A model generated the notes under the pieces. It saw nothing but the letters and a program-made list of their open reading frames with translations. It searched no databases and was not told where the DNA came from. DNA of 64,000 nucleotides from Pseudonocardia sp. 73-21 (GTDB lineage Bacteria > Actinomycetota > Actinomycetes > Mycobacteriales > Pseudonocardiaceae): positions 1-64,000 of the forward strand of contig NZ_MKVV01000020.1 in NCBI RefSeq assembly GCF_001899645.1, written 5' to 3'. Below are positions 26,204-33,892 of this stretch, piece after piece. The first letter of the stretch is position 1, and each line of letters begins with the position of its first letter. A program made the translations under genes and the position numbers.

Positions 26204-27724
26204 ATGGCTGTGACCGTGCGTGAGACCGAGCGCAAGTACGACCTCGACGAGGACGCCGCGCTCCCGCCCTGGCCCGAACCGGCCGACGCGGCCGGGTCGC
26301 AGGAGTTCGTGCTCGAGGCGATCTACTTCGACACGGCGGACCTGCGGCTCGCCGCGGACGGGGTGACCCTGCGCCGGCGCCGCGGCGGTGCCGACAGTGG
26401 ATGGCACCTCAAGCTCCCTGTCGCCGCGGACTGCCGCGACGAGATCCGGGTGGGGTTCACCCGCGGTGAGGCCGGCCGCCGCAGCCCGCAGCCGCCCGAC
26501 GAGCTCGTGCGACTGGTCCACGGTTTCACCCGGGGCAGGCCCCTGGTGCCGGTCGCCGAGCTCACGACGCGTCGCCGGCAGTGGCGGTTGACCGACGACT
26601 CCGGGCGCGGCCTGGTCACGGTCGTCGACGACCACGTCACTGCGCACACGATGGGCGTCTCGACCGAGGCCCGCTCGTGGCGGGAGGTGGAGGTGGAGCT
26701 CGACGAGGCCGGTGACACGCGCCTGCTCGACCGGTTCGACCGTCGCCTGCGCAAGGCCGGCGTCCGGCGCTCCGAAGCCCCGTCCAAGCTGGCTCGTGTT
26801 CTCGGCGACCGCATCCCCGCGGCGCGCCGTCCGGGCCCGGACCGGTCGGCGACGCTCGGTGCGGTCGTGCTCGCCTACCTGGCCGAGCAGGCCCGGGTGA
26901 TCCGCACCGGCGACCCGGCCGTGCGTCGTGAGGTTCCCGACGCGGTCCACCGGATGCGGGTCGCGACCCGGCGGATGCGCAGCGCGCTGCAGGCCTTCGG
27001 CGCCGTCGTCGACCGCGACGCCACCGGTGACCTCGCCGCCGAGCTGAAGTGGCTCGCCGCCGTGCTCGGGGTCGCCAGGGACCTGGAGGTCCTCGAAGCC
27101 CGTATCCTCGCGGCCGTTGCCGCACTGCCGGACGAGCTGGTGCTCGGCCCCGTCGCGGCGCAGGTGACGCGCTACTTCACCGGGCGGCGCGTCCTGGCCC
27201 GGGACGAGGTCCTCGCCGCCCTCGACGGCGAGCGTTATCTCGCTCTGCTCACCGCGATCGACCGCCTCCTCGACACCCCTCCGCTCACCCCGGCAGCGGG
27301 CAGGCGCGCCCGACCGCGCCTCGGCGCGTTCCTCGACCGGTCCCACCGCCGGGTCGACACCCATCTGAGGGCCGCGGAGCGACGTGGCCCCGATGTGGAA
27401 CGTGACATCCAGCTGCACGACGCCCGCAAGGCGGCGAAACGGTTGCGGTACGCCGCCGAGGCCGCCGCACCTGTTCTGGGGGAACCGGCCCGTGCGCTGA
27501 TCAGGCAGGTCAGACAGGTCCAGGAACTTCTCGGTGAGCGCCAGGACGCCATCGTGGCGCTGCCCGTGCTGCGCGAACTCGGCGCCGCTGCTGCGCTCGA
27601 GGGTGGGAACGGGTTCACCTTCGGCGTGCTCCACCAGCAGGAGCACCAGGCGCTGACCGCCACGACGTGGACACCGGTGCGGCGGGCGCTCGGACGGGCG
27701 GCCCGCGGGGCCACGGCCCGGTGA
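26204..27724 (+). CDS. CYTH and CHAD domain-containing protein
   Basis: CYTH N-term VRETERKYDLDEDA; CHAD VPDAVHRMRVATRRMRSALQAFGAV...ELKWLAAVLGVARDLEVL...LHDARKAAKRLRYAAEAA. Confidence 0.93.
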   Translation: MAVTVRETERKYDLDEDAALPPWPEPADAAGSQEFVLEAIYFDTADLRLAADGVTLRRRRGGADSGWHLKLPVAADCRDEIRVGFTRGEAGRRSPQPPDELVRLVHGFTRGRPLVPVAELTTRRRQWRLTDDSGRGLVTVVDDHVTAHTMGVSTEARSWREVEVELDEAGDTRLLDRFDRRLRKAGVRRSEAPSKLARVLGDRIPAARRPGPDRSATLGAVVLAYLAEQARVIRTGDPAVRREVPDAVHRMRVATRRMRSALQAFGAVVDRDATGDLAAELKWLAAVLGVARDLEVLEARILAAVAALPDELVLGPVAAQVTRYFTGRRVLARDEVLAALDGERYLALLTAIDRLLDTPPLTPAAGRRARPRLGAFLDRSHRRVDTHLRAAERRGPDVERDIQLHDARKAAKRLRYAAEAAAPVLGEPARALIRQVRQVQELLGERQDAIVALPVLRELGAAAALEGGNGFTFGVLHQQEHQALTATTWTPVRRALGRAARGATAR

Positions 27725-27786
27725 ACCCGCACGCGGGCGCCCCGACCATCGGTCCGCTGCCCCGATCCGGGGACCGCGGGGGTCCC

Positions 27787-27800
27787 GGGTCGGAAGTCCC
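27787..27800 (-). promoter_or_regulatory. DosR-box-like site (minus strand GGGACTTCCGACCC)
   Basis: GGGTCGGAAGTCCC on plus; between the CHAD gene and the acidic ORF at 27863. Confidence 0.45.
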
Positions 27801-27862
27801 TGTGCGGCGCGCGCCGTGCTGGTGACCATGACGGGAGAAGGCGCCAACCGGAAGGTGTGATC

Positions 27863-28447
27863 ATGATGTCTGCCGTCACCCGGACCGTCCCCTCCGGCGC
27901 GGATCCCGCGCCGCCGGAGTGGGACAACTCCGGCGCACTGCTGGCCATCGCGTCGCTCTACGGCGACGACGACCTCGACGACGACCTCGACGAGGATCTC
28001 GACGACCTGCTGTCCGGCGCCGCGGTGGAGTCCAGCGGTCGCGGCTCGTGGCGTCAGCGTCGCAGCCTCGGGCGACCCGTCGGGGCCGCGTGCCGGCGGC
28101 CGGGCCTCCCGTCAGGTGTTCTGGCGGGCCCGTCCGACGCGGATGCCGGTGTGGGTGCGGACGGTGCCGTCGGCGTCCACCCGCCCGATGTGCACGCCGT
28201 GGTGGTCGTAGACCTGCCTGTCGGCGCGGATCCGCCCGATGCAGATGCCGTGGTAGTCGTCCGCCCTGGTGTCCTCGAGGTTCATGGTGGTCCTTCCGTC
28301 GCGATCGGTGCTGCCCAGCGTGGTCGGCCCGGATCGGTGGGGTCAGGGCCGAAGGGCCCGATCCCGCGGAGCCGCGCGTCGCCGGTTCCCCGTCCTCCGG
28401 GCCCATCGACTCGTCACCCGGGTGCCGTCCGGTGCTACCCGGCGTGA
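27863..28447 (+). CDS. Possible small acidic protein (only the N-terminal ~60 codons look coding)
   Basis: MMSAVTRTVPSGADPAPPEWDNSGALLAIASLYGDDDLDDDLDEDLDDLLSGAAVESSG; the rest overlaps an antisense gene and looks non-coding. Confidence 0.3.
   Translation: MMSAVTRTVPSGADPAPPEWDNSGALLAIASLYGDDDLDDDLDEDLDDLLSGAAVESSGRGSWRQRRSLGRPVGAACRRPGLPSGVLAGPSDADAGVGADGAVGVHPPDVHAVVVVDLPVGADPPDADAVVVVRPGVLEVHGGPSVAIGAAQRGRPGSVGSGPKGPIPRSRASPVPRPPGPSTRHPGAVRCYPA
28112..28285 (-). CDS. 57-aa repeat protein, beta-flower-like (not in supplied ORF track)
   Basis: MNLEDTRADDYHGICIGRIRADRQVYDHHGVHIGRVDADGTVRTHTGIRVGRARQNT*; three HGxxIGRVxADGxV repeats; RBS-like GGAAGG upstream. Confidence 0.7.
   Translation of the reverse strand: MNLEDTRADDYHGICIGRIRADRQVYDHHGVHIGRVDADGTVRTHTGIRVGRARQNT
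28346..28359 (-). promoter_or_regulatory. DosR-box-like site (minus strand GGGCCCTTCGGCCC) between the 57-aa gene and the CBS gene
   Basis: GGGCCGAAGGGCCC on plus; lies in the divergent intergenic region. Confidence 0.5.
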
Positions 28448-28517
28448 CTCCCGGACGGGGACCCTGGCGATGCGCCGCGCCGCCCGGCCGGCACCGACGA
28501 CGAAGGAGAAGACGGCC

Positions 28518-29117
28518 ATGCTGGTCCGCGACGTGATGACCCGGCCCGTGGTGACGGTCGACCCGGACACCCCGATCCGGGCGGCCGCGGCGCTGCTGAC
28601 GGGCCGCGGGTTCACCGCGCTGCCCGTCGTGGACGGCGCCGGCGAGCTCGTCGGCATCGTCACCGAGGCCGATCTGCTGCGCGGGAGGCTGCACCACGAC
28701 GCCCGCTCGCCGCTGCTGAGCGAGGAACTGACCAGGGTCGCGCCACAGCGGGTGGCCGAGGTGATGACGACCGAGGTCGTCACCGCGCTGCCCTGGACCG
28801 ACCTCGCGGACCTGGTCGAGCAGATGCGGTCGCTCGGCATCCGCTCGGTGCCGGTCGTGGACGGCGGCGTGGGGCTGGTCGGCATCGTGAGCAGGCGTGA
28901 CGCGCTGGCCACCGCGACCCGCTCGGACGTCGCGATCGAGGGCGACGTGCGGCGTCGCCTGGAGGCCTACGCAGGCCCGGGCCGGTGGCGGGTGTCCGTC
29001 GACGGGGGCCGGGTCACGCTGGCCGACGCCTTCGGCGATCCCACCGAGCAGCACGCCGCGTCGGTGGTGGCCGCCTCGGTGCGCGGGGTGCTCGACGTCC
29101 GGACGGTCACCGACTGA
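28518..29117 (+). CDS. CBS-pair protein with C-terminal BON-like domain
   Basis: VRDVMTRPVVTVDPDTPIRAAAALLTGRGFTALPVVDGAGELVGIVTEADLL...VAEVMTTEVVTALPWTDLADLVEQMRSLGIRSVPVVDGGVGLVGIVSRRD + VSVDGGRVTLADAFGDPTEQHAASVVAASVRGVLDV. Confidence 0.92.
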   Translation: MLVRDVMTRPVVTVDPDTPIRAAAALLTGRGFTALPVVDGAGELVGIVTEADLLRGRLHHDARSPLLSEELTRVAPQRVAEVMTTEVVTALPWTDLADLVEQMRSLGIRSVPVVDGGVGLVGIVSRRDALATATRSDVAIEGDVRRRLEAYAGPGRWRVSVDGGRVTLADAFGDPTEQHAASVVAASVRGVLDVRTVTD

Positions 29118-29137
29118 TCGGACGGCACTGCGGCAGG

Positions 29138-29151
29138 GGGCCGGACGTCCC
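29138..29151 (-). promoter_or_regulatory. DosR-box-like site (minus strand GGGACGTCCGGCCC) upstream of the PRTase-hydrolase gene
   Basis: GGGCCGGACGTCCC on plus, 52 nt before the ATG. Confidence 0.5.
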
Positions 29152-29202
29152 TGTCGGTGCGGCGGCTCCCGTCGAACACTGGAGGTTCCGAAGGAGGCTG
29201 CC

Positions 29203-30525
29203 ATGCCGTTCGTTGATCGTGTGGAGGCGGGTCGGCGGTTGGCCGGACGGCTGACGCATCTGCGGGACGAGGACGTCGTCGTGCTCGGGTTGCCGCGGGG
29301 CGGGGTCCCGGTGGCGTTCGAGGTCGCGCGGGTGTTGGGGGCGCCGTTGGACGTGATCGTGGTGCGCAAGCTGGGGGTGCCGTCCCTGCCCGAGCTGGCC
29401 ATGGGCGCGGTCGGCGAGGACGGGGTGCTGGTCGTCGACTCCGAGACGGTGCGTCGGGCGCACGTGGGTGAGGCGGAGCTGGCTGAGCTGGAGCGTCGGG
29501 AGCGCGTGGAGGTGCAGCGGCGGGCTCAGCTGTTCCGGGCCGGCCGGCCGCGGATCCCGTTGGCCGGACGCACCGCGGTGCTGGTCGACGACGGGATCGC
29601 CACCGGGGCCACCGCACGGGCCGCCTGCCGGGTGGCCCGTGCACACGGTGCGGCGAGGGTGGTACTCGTCGCACCGGTCTGCGCTCGCGAGACCGCGATC
29701 CGGCTCCGGGACGAGGTCGACGAGTTGGACTGCCTCGAGGTGCCCGACCTGTTCGATGCGGTCGGCCGGTTCTACGTCGACTTCACCCCGACGTCGGAGG
29801 AGGAGGTGGTGGAGCTGCTGCGCCGCGCCGCCGGCGGGACACCGGCCGGCCCCGGGTCGCAGGCCCCGCCGCCCCCCGGCCGCGATGTGGAGGTGGCCGT
29901 CCCCGGTCGGTCCCTGCACGGTCACCTCACCGTGCCGGAGGGGCCCCTGGGAGTGGTCGTGTTCGCCCACGGCAGCGGCAGCGGCAGGCTCAGCCCGCGC
30001 AACCGCCGGGTCGCGGCGGTCCTGCAGCGGGCGGGCCTGGCCACGCTGCTGCTGGACCTGCTCAGCCCGCGGGAGGAGCGGGACCGGGCGAACGTCTTCG
30101 ACGTGGACCTGCTGGCCGTCCGGCTGGCCGGGGCCACGGCGTGGGTCCGTCGTCAGCCGGGCTGCGAGGGTCTGCCGGTGGCCCTCTTCGGCGCGAGCAC
30201 GGGCGCTGCCGCGGCCCTGTGGGCGGCCGCCGACCCGGACGCCGACATCGCCGCGGTGGTGTCGCGGGGTGGGCGTCCCGACATGGCAGTGCCCCGGCTC
30301 GGGCAGGTCAGGGCGCCGACCCTGCTGATCGTCGGGGGCGCCGACACGGCGGTGCTGGAGCTCAACCGCCGCGCGCTGGCCGCGATGCGCTGCGAGGCGC
30401 GACTCGCCGTGGTGCCCGGGGCCACGCACCTGTTCGAGGAGCCCGGGACGCTGGAACAGGTCGCCGACCTCGCCCGCGACTGGTTCGTCACCCACGTCAC
30501 CCCCGCGTCCCAGCCCGTCGGCTGA
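29203..30525 (+). CDS. Phosphoribosyltransferase fused to dienelactone-hydrolase-like alpha/beta hydrolase (Rv0571c-like architecture)
   Basis: VLGLPRGGVPVAFEVARVLGAPLDVIVVRKLGVP...AVLVDDGIATGATARAACRV; C-term VVVFAHGSGSGRLSPRNRRVAAVLQRAGLATLLLDLL... Confidence 0.92.
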   Translation: MPFVDRVEAGRRLAGRLTHLRDEDVVVLGLPRGGVPVAFEVARVLGAPLDVIVVRKLGVPSLPELAMGAVGEDGVLVVDSETVRRAHVGEAELAELERRERVEVQRRAQLFRAGRPRIPLAGRTAVLVDDGIATGATARAACRVARAHGAARVVLVAPVCARETAIRLRDEVDELDCLEVPDLFDAVGRFYVDFTPTSEEEVVELLRRAAGGTPAGPGSQAPPPPGRDVEVAVPGRSLHGHLTVPEGPLGVVVFAHGSGSGRLSPRNRRVAAVLQRAGLATLLLDLLSPREERDRANVFDVDLLAVRLAGATAWVRRQPGCEGLPVALFGASTGAAAALWAAADPDADIAAVVSRGGRPDMAVPRLGQVRAPTLLIVGGADTAVLELNRRALAAMRCEARLAVVPGATHLFEEPGTLEQVADLARDWFVTHVTPASQPVG

Positions 30526-30534
30526 CGGGCGCGG

Positions 30535-32520
30535 TCACACCGCGAAGGGGTAGGTCTCGGGGACCTCGCCGGCCTCCCAGTGCACGGTCCGCTCCAACGG
30601 CTCGACCGCGCGGGTCTCGTCGATGTGGATCACCGCGTCGAACTGGTCGGACACGCGGGCGTGGAAGTAGTGGCTGGCACGCTCGCTCTCGGGCCGGTAG
30701 ACCACCCCGATCGCGCGCTCCAGCCGGGCCGCGCGCAGCACCTCCGCCGCGTGCGGTGACGTGGCGAAGGAGAGGAGGAACTCCGGCGCCCCCACCTCGT
30801 GCAGCAGCGCCTCGACGCTGCCGGGCAGGGCGGGGCGCACGTCCCGGCGCAGGGCCGGGCTGCCCCAGTCCTGGGCCGCGGTGACGGTGCCGGTGTAGGT
30901 GGTGAACCCGATGCTGCGGCAGTCCCGGCCGTGGCGCTCGCGCACCAGCTGACCGACGGTGAGCTCACCGCGGACCGCGGCCTCCGTCGCGCGGGCGTCG
31001 CCGATGTGGGAGTTGTGCTCCCACACCACGATGCGCACCGGCTCCCCGTGCCGGCGGGTGAGGTGCGCCTCCACGGCGTCGAGGGTGTCGGCCATGTGCC
31101 GGTCCCGCAGGTTCCACGACTCGGCACGGCCGGCGTACATGGTGCGGTAGTACTCGGCGGCGTTGCGGACCGTGACGGCGTTGCGTTCGGCGTGGAAGAG
31201 CGCGTCGGCGGCCGGCTGCCCGTCGCGCCGCGCATAGTCCAGCGCGTGCCGGTTCAGGTCGGCGAGCTGCTCGACCACCTCGCGCTCGCACGTCTCACCC
31301 GCTCCGAACGCGGCGGCGAAACGGTAGGCCTGACCGTCCCCGGTGCCGTGGTGGTCGAAGCAGGCGTAGCGGTCGCGGGCGCGCTGCGCGGCGTCCGGGT
31401 CCACGCCCTCCAGGTAGGAGATCACCTCGGCCATCGACCGGTAGAGGCTGTAGAGGTCGAGCCCGAAGAAGCCGACGCCGTGACCGGCGGCGAGACCGCT
31501 GTTGTGCTCCCGCAGCCAGCCGACGAACTCCAGGACGGCGGCGTTGCGCCACATCCAGGTGGGGAAGCGCTCGAACCCGCGCAGCGCCTCCTCGGCGATC
31601 CGGTCGTCGCCGACGCCGCGGACGTAGCGGTCCACCCGGTGCGCGTCGGGCCAGTCCGCCTCGACCGCGACCGCACAGAACCCCTTCTCCTCCACCAGGC
31701 GCCGGGTGATGGCGGCGCGCGCGGCGTAGAACTCGTGGGTGCCGTGGCTGGCCTCCCCGAGCAGCACGATCCGGGCGTCACCCACGAGTTCGAACAGGGC
31801 GTCGTCGGGCGGCACCCCGTCGCGGGTGGGCACCGCCGCGGCCCGCAGCACCGCCGCGGGGTCGGGCGGAGCAGGGCGGGCCGGGGCGCCGAGCAGCGCC
31901 CGCACCTCGTCGTCACCGGTCTCGGTGAAGTCCCAGTAGGACCGGCCGACGGCGTGGAAGGGCGTGGGGGTGGTGGCGCACACCAGGTCGTCGACGACCG
32001 CAGCGAGCTCGCGGCAGGTGGACTGCGGCGCGGCCGGCACGGCGACGACGATCCGGGCCGGTCCGAGCCTGCGCAGCGCCTCGACCGCCGCATACATGGT
32101 GGAGCCGGTCGCGAGGCCGTCGTCCACCACGATGACGGTGCGCCCGGCCACGTCGGGGGCGGGGCGGTCGCCCCGGTAGGCCCGCTCGCGACGCAACAGC
32201 TCCCGGCCCTCCCGCTCGGCCACCCGCCGGATGGCGTCGGTGCCGACCCGCATCCCGCGCACGACGTCGTCGTCGATCACGACCACGCCGTCACCGGCGA
32301 CGGCCCCCATCGCCAGCTCCGGGTGGCCCGGGACCCCGAGCTTGCGGGCCACCAGCACGTCCAGCGGAGCGCCGAGCGCCGTCGCGACCTCGTGGGCCAC
32401 CGGCACACCACCGCGGGCCAGTCCGAGGACCACCAGACCGGGCTCGTCGCGGTAGTGGGCCAGCAGCCCGGCCAGGACCCGCCCGGCGTCGCGGCGGTCG
32501 CGGAACACGTGGTCGGACAT
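30535..32520 (-). CDS. Phosphoribosyltransferase fused to erythromycin esterase-like domain (Rv2030c-like architecture)
   Basis: N-term [45 protein letters not shown]...[15 protein letters not shown]-term [52 protein letters not shown]... Confidence 0.93.
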   Translation of the reverse strand: MSDHVFRDRRDAGRVLAGLLAHYRDEPGLVVLGLARGGVPVAHEVATALGAPLDVLVARKLGVPGHPELAMGAVAGDGVVVIDDDVVRGMRVGTDAIRRVAEREGRELLRRERAYRGDRPAPDVAGRTVIVVDDGLATGSTMYAAVEALRRLGPARIVVAVPAAPQSTCRELAAVVDDLVCATTPTPFHAVGRSYWDFTETGDDEVRALLGAPARPAPPDPAAVLRAAAVPTRDGVPPDDALFELVGDARIVLLGEASHGTHEFYAARAAITRRLVEEKGFCAVAVEADWPDAHRVDRYVRGVGDDRIAEEALRGFERFPTWMWRNAAVLEFVGWLREHNSGLAAGHGVGFFGLDLYSLYRSMAEVISYLEGVDPDAAQRARDRYACFDHHGTGDGQAYRFAAAFGAGETCEREVVEQLADLNRHALDYARRDGQPAADALFHAERNAVTVRNAAEYYRTMYAGRAESWNLRDRHMADTLDAVEAHLTRRHGEPVRIVVWEHNSHIGDARATEAAVRGELTVGQLVRERHGRDCRSIGFTTYTGTVTAAQDWGSPALRRDVRPALPGSVEALLHEVGAPEFLLSFATSPHAAEVLRAARLERAIGVVYRPESERASHYFHARVSDQFDAVIHIDETRAVEPLERTVHWEAGEVPETYPFAV

Positions 32521-32547
32521 GACGACTCCTTGCTCGGTGTACGGACG

Positions 32548-33435
32548 TCAGCCCCCGCTCACGAGGGCGACGGGGCAGTGCGCGTAGTGCAGGACGGCGT
32601 GGCCGACCGAGCCCAACGGCCCCACGGTGTCGCCGGCCCGTCCGTGCCGCCCGACGACGAGCAGCGAAGCGCCCGCGGCCGCGCCGAACAGGGCCCGGGC
32701 GGGACGGTCGAGGCACACGATGCGCCGGACCGCCAGGTCGGGATGGCGGTCGCGCGCTGTGGCGAGGTACGACTCCAGCAGGGCGTCGGCGTCCCGGCGG
32801 GCCCGAACACGGTCGATCCCCGGTGCGCCGGTCCCGGCCAGCGCGTCGAGCGGCAGGTCCGACCAGGCGTGCACGGCCACGAGCTCGCGTCCGCGCGCCG
32901 CCGCGTGGTCGGCGGCGAACCGGACGACGTGACCGGTGACCGCCGAGCCGTCCACACCCACCACGACGGGTCCGTCCGGGCCTGCGGCGCCGAGGTCGCG
33001 CACGACCACCAGCGGTGCGGTGACCCGCCGGGCCAGCTCAGCGGCGCTCGAACCCAGGAGCACCGTGGCGACCCCGCTCTGACCGGAGGCGCCGAGCACC
33101 AGTGACGCGGCGCCCTGCGCGAGCCGGTCGAGCATCTCGACCGGACGGCCCGACACCAGCTCGCCCTGGACGTCGATCCCCGGTGCGAGGACCCGGCACC
33201 GCGCGACCGCCGACTGCAGCAGCCCCGACGCCGTCGCACGCAGGTGCGCGCCGTCGATCGTGCCCGGCGGAAGCGCGAGCCCGGCGAGCTCCGGCATCGA
33301 CGGGCGCACGCAGACCGCGAGCCGCAGGGGCCGGCCGGTCGTCACCGCCTCGTCGGTCGCCCACAGTGCGGCCCGTGCGGCGGCGGCCGATCCGTCGACA
33401 CCGACCAGCACGGACCGCTGCGTCTGTTCCGCCAT
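32548..33435 (-). CDS. Universal stress protein, tandem USP domains
   Basis: SVLVGVDGSAAAARAALWATDEA...LVLGASGQSGVATVLLGSSAAELARRVTAPLVVVRD; VVVGVDGSAVTGHVVRFAADHA...LLVVGRHGRAGDTVGPLGSVGHAVLHYAHCPVALV. Confidence 0.95.
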   Translation of the reverse strand: MAEQTQRSVLVGVDGSAAAARAALWATDEAVTTGRPLRLAVCVRPSMPELAGLALPPGTIDGAHLRATASGLLQSAVARCRVLAPGIDVQGELVSGRPVEMLDRLAQGAASLVLGASGQSGVATVLLGSSAAELARRVTAPLVVVRDLGAAGPDGPVVVGVDGSAVTGHVVRFAADHAAARGRELVAVHAWSDLPLDALAGTGAPGIDRVRARRDADALLESYLATARDRHPDLAVRRIVCLDRPARALFGAAAGASLLVVGRHGRAGDTVGPLGSVGHAVLHYAHCPVALVSGG

Positions 33436-33489
33436 CGCCACCTCCCGGGGATGGGTCGTAGTCTCACTCGAGGTGTGCCTCGCGCCCCA

Positions 33490-33503
33490 GGGCCGAGAGA
33501 CCC
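33490..33503 (-). promoter_or_regulatory. DosR-box-like site (minus strand GGGTCTCTCGGCCC) upstream of the USP gene
   Basis: GGGCCGAGAGACCC on plus, 54 nt upstream of the USP ATG and in its orientation. Confidence 0.5.
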
Positions 33504-33564
33504 CTGTTGCCGGCGCCACGGCCCGCGCGCAGCCGGTCCTCCCGAGAAGGCCCCGGCGGGAGGC

Positions 33565-33843
33565 AAGTGCCGGCGCACGGCTCACCTGTGGGCCGAGGCC
33601 AGCGGAAACACCTCCCTGATCACCATCTACCAGCGGCTCATGGGCGACATGAGCCGCATCCGGGCTCTGCGGCTCACCTCGGGCCACCCGGCGGATGCTG
33701 CCGGCTCGTCGGGCCACGGGGTGCGCGACGTCCTGGACGAGTGCCACCCCGACCGGGCCGCCGCGGAGGCCCGGCGCCACATCGAGATGTCGCTGGACGT
33801 CGTCGAGCCCGAAAGTGTGGTGAGTAGCCTCGCTGCCGAGTGA
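33565..33843 (+). pseudogene. C-terminal FCD-domain remnant of a GntR regulator (no HTH)
   Basis: AHLWAEASGNTSLITIYQRLMGDMSRIRALRL...GHGVRDVLDECHPDRAAAEARRHIEMSLDVVEPE; matches FCD C-terminal pattern, N-terminal wHTH absent. Confidence 0.6.
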
Positions 33844-33892
33844 CGTCAGGTGGGTCGACGTGATGCGTCCACCCACCTCTGGGGCAGGAGCC

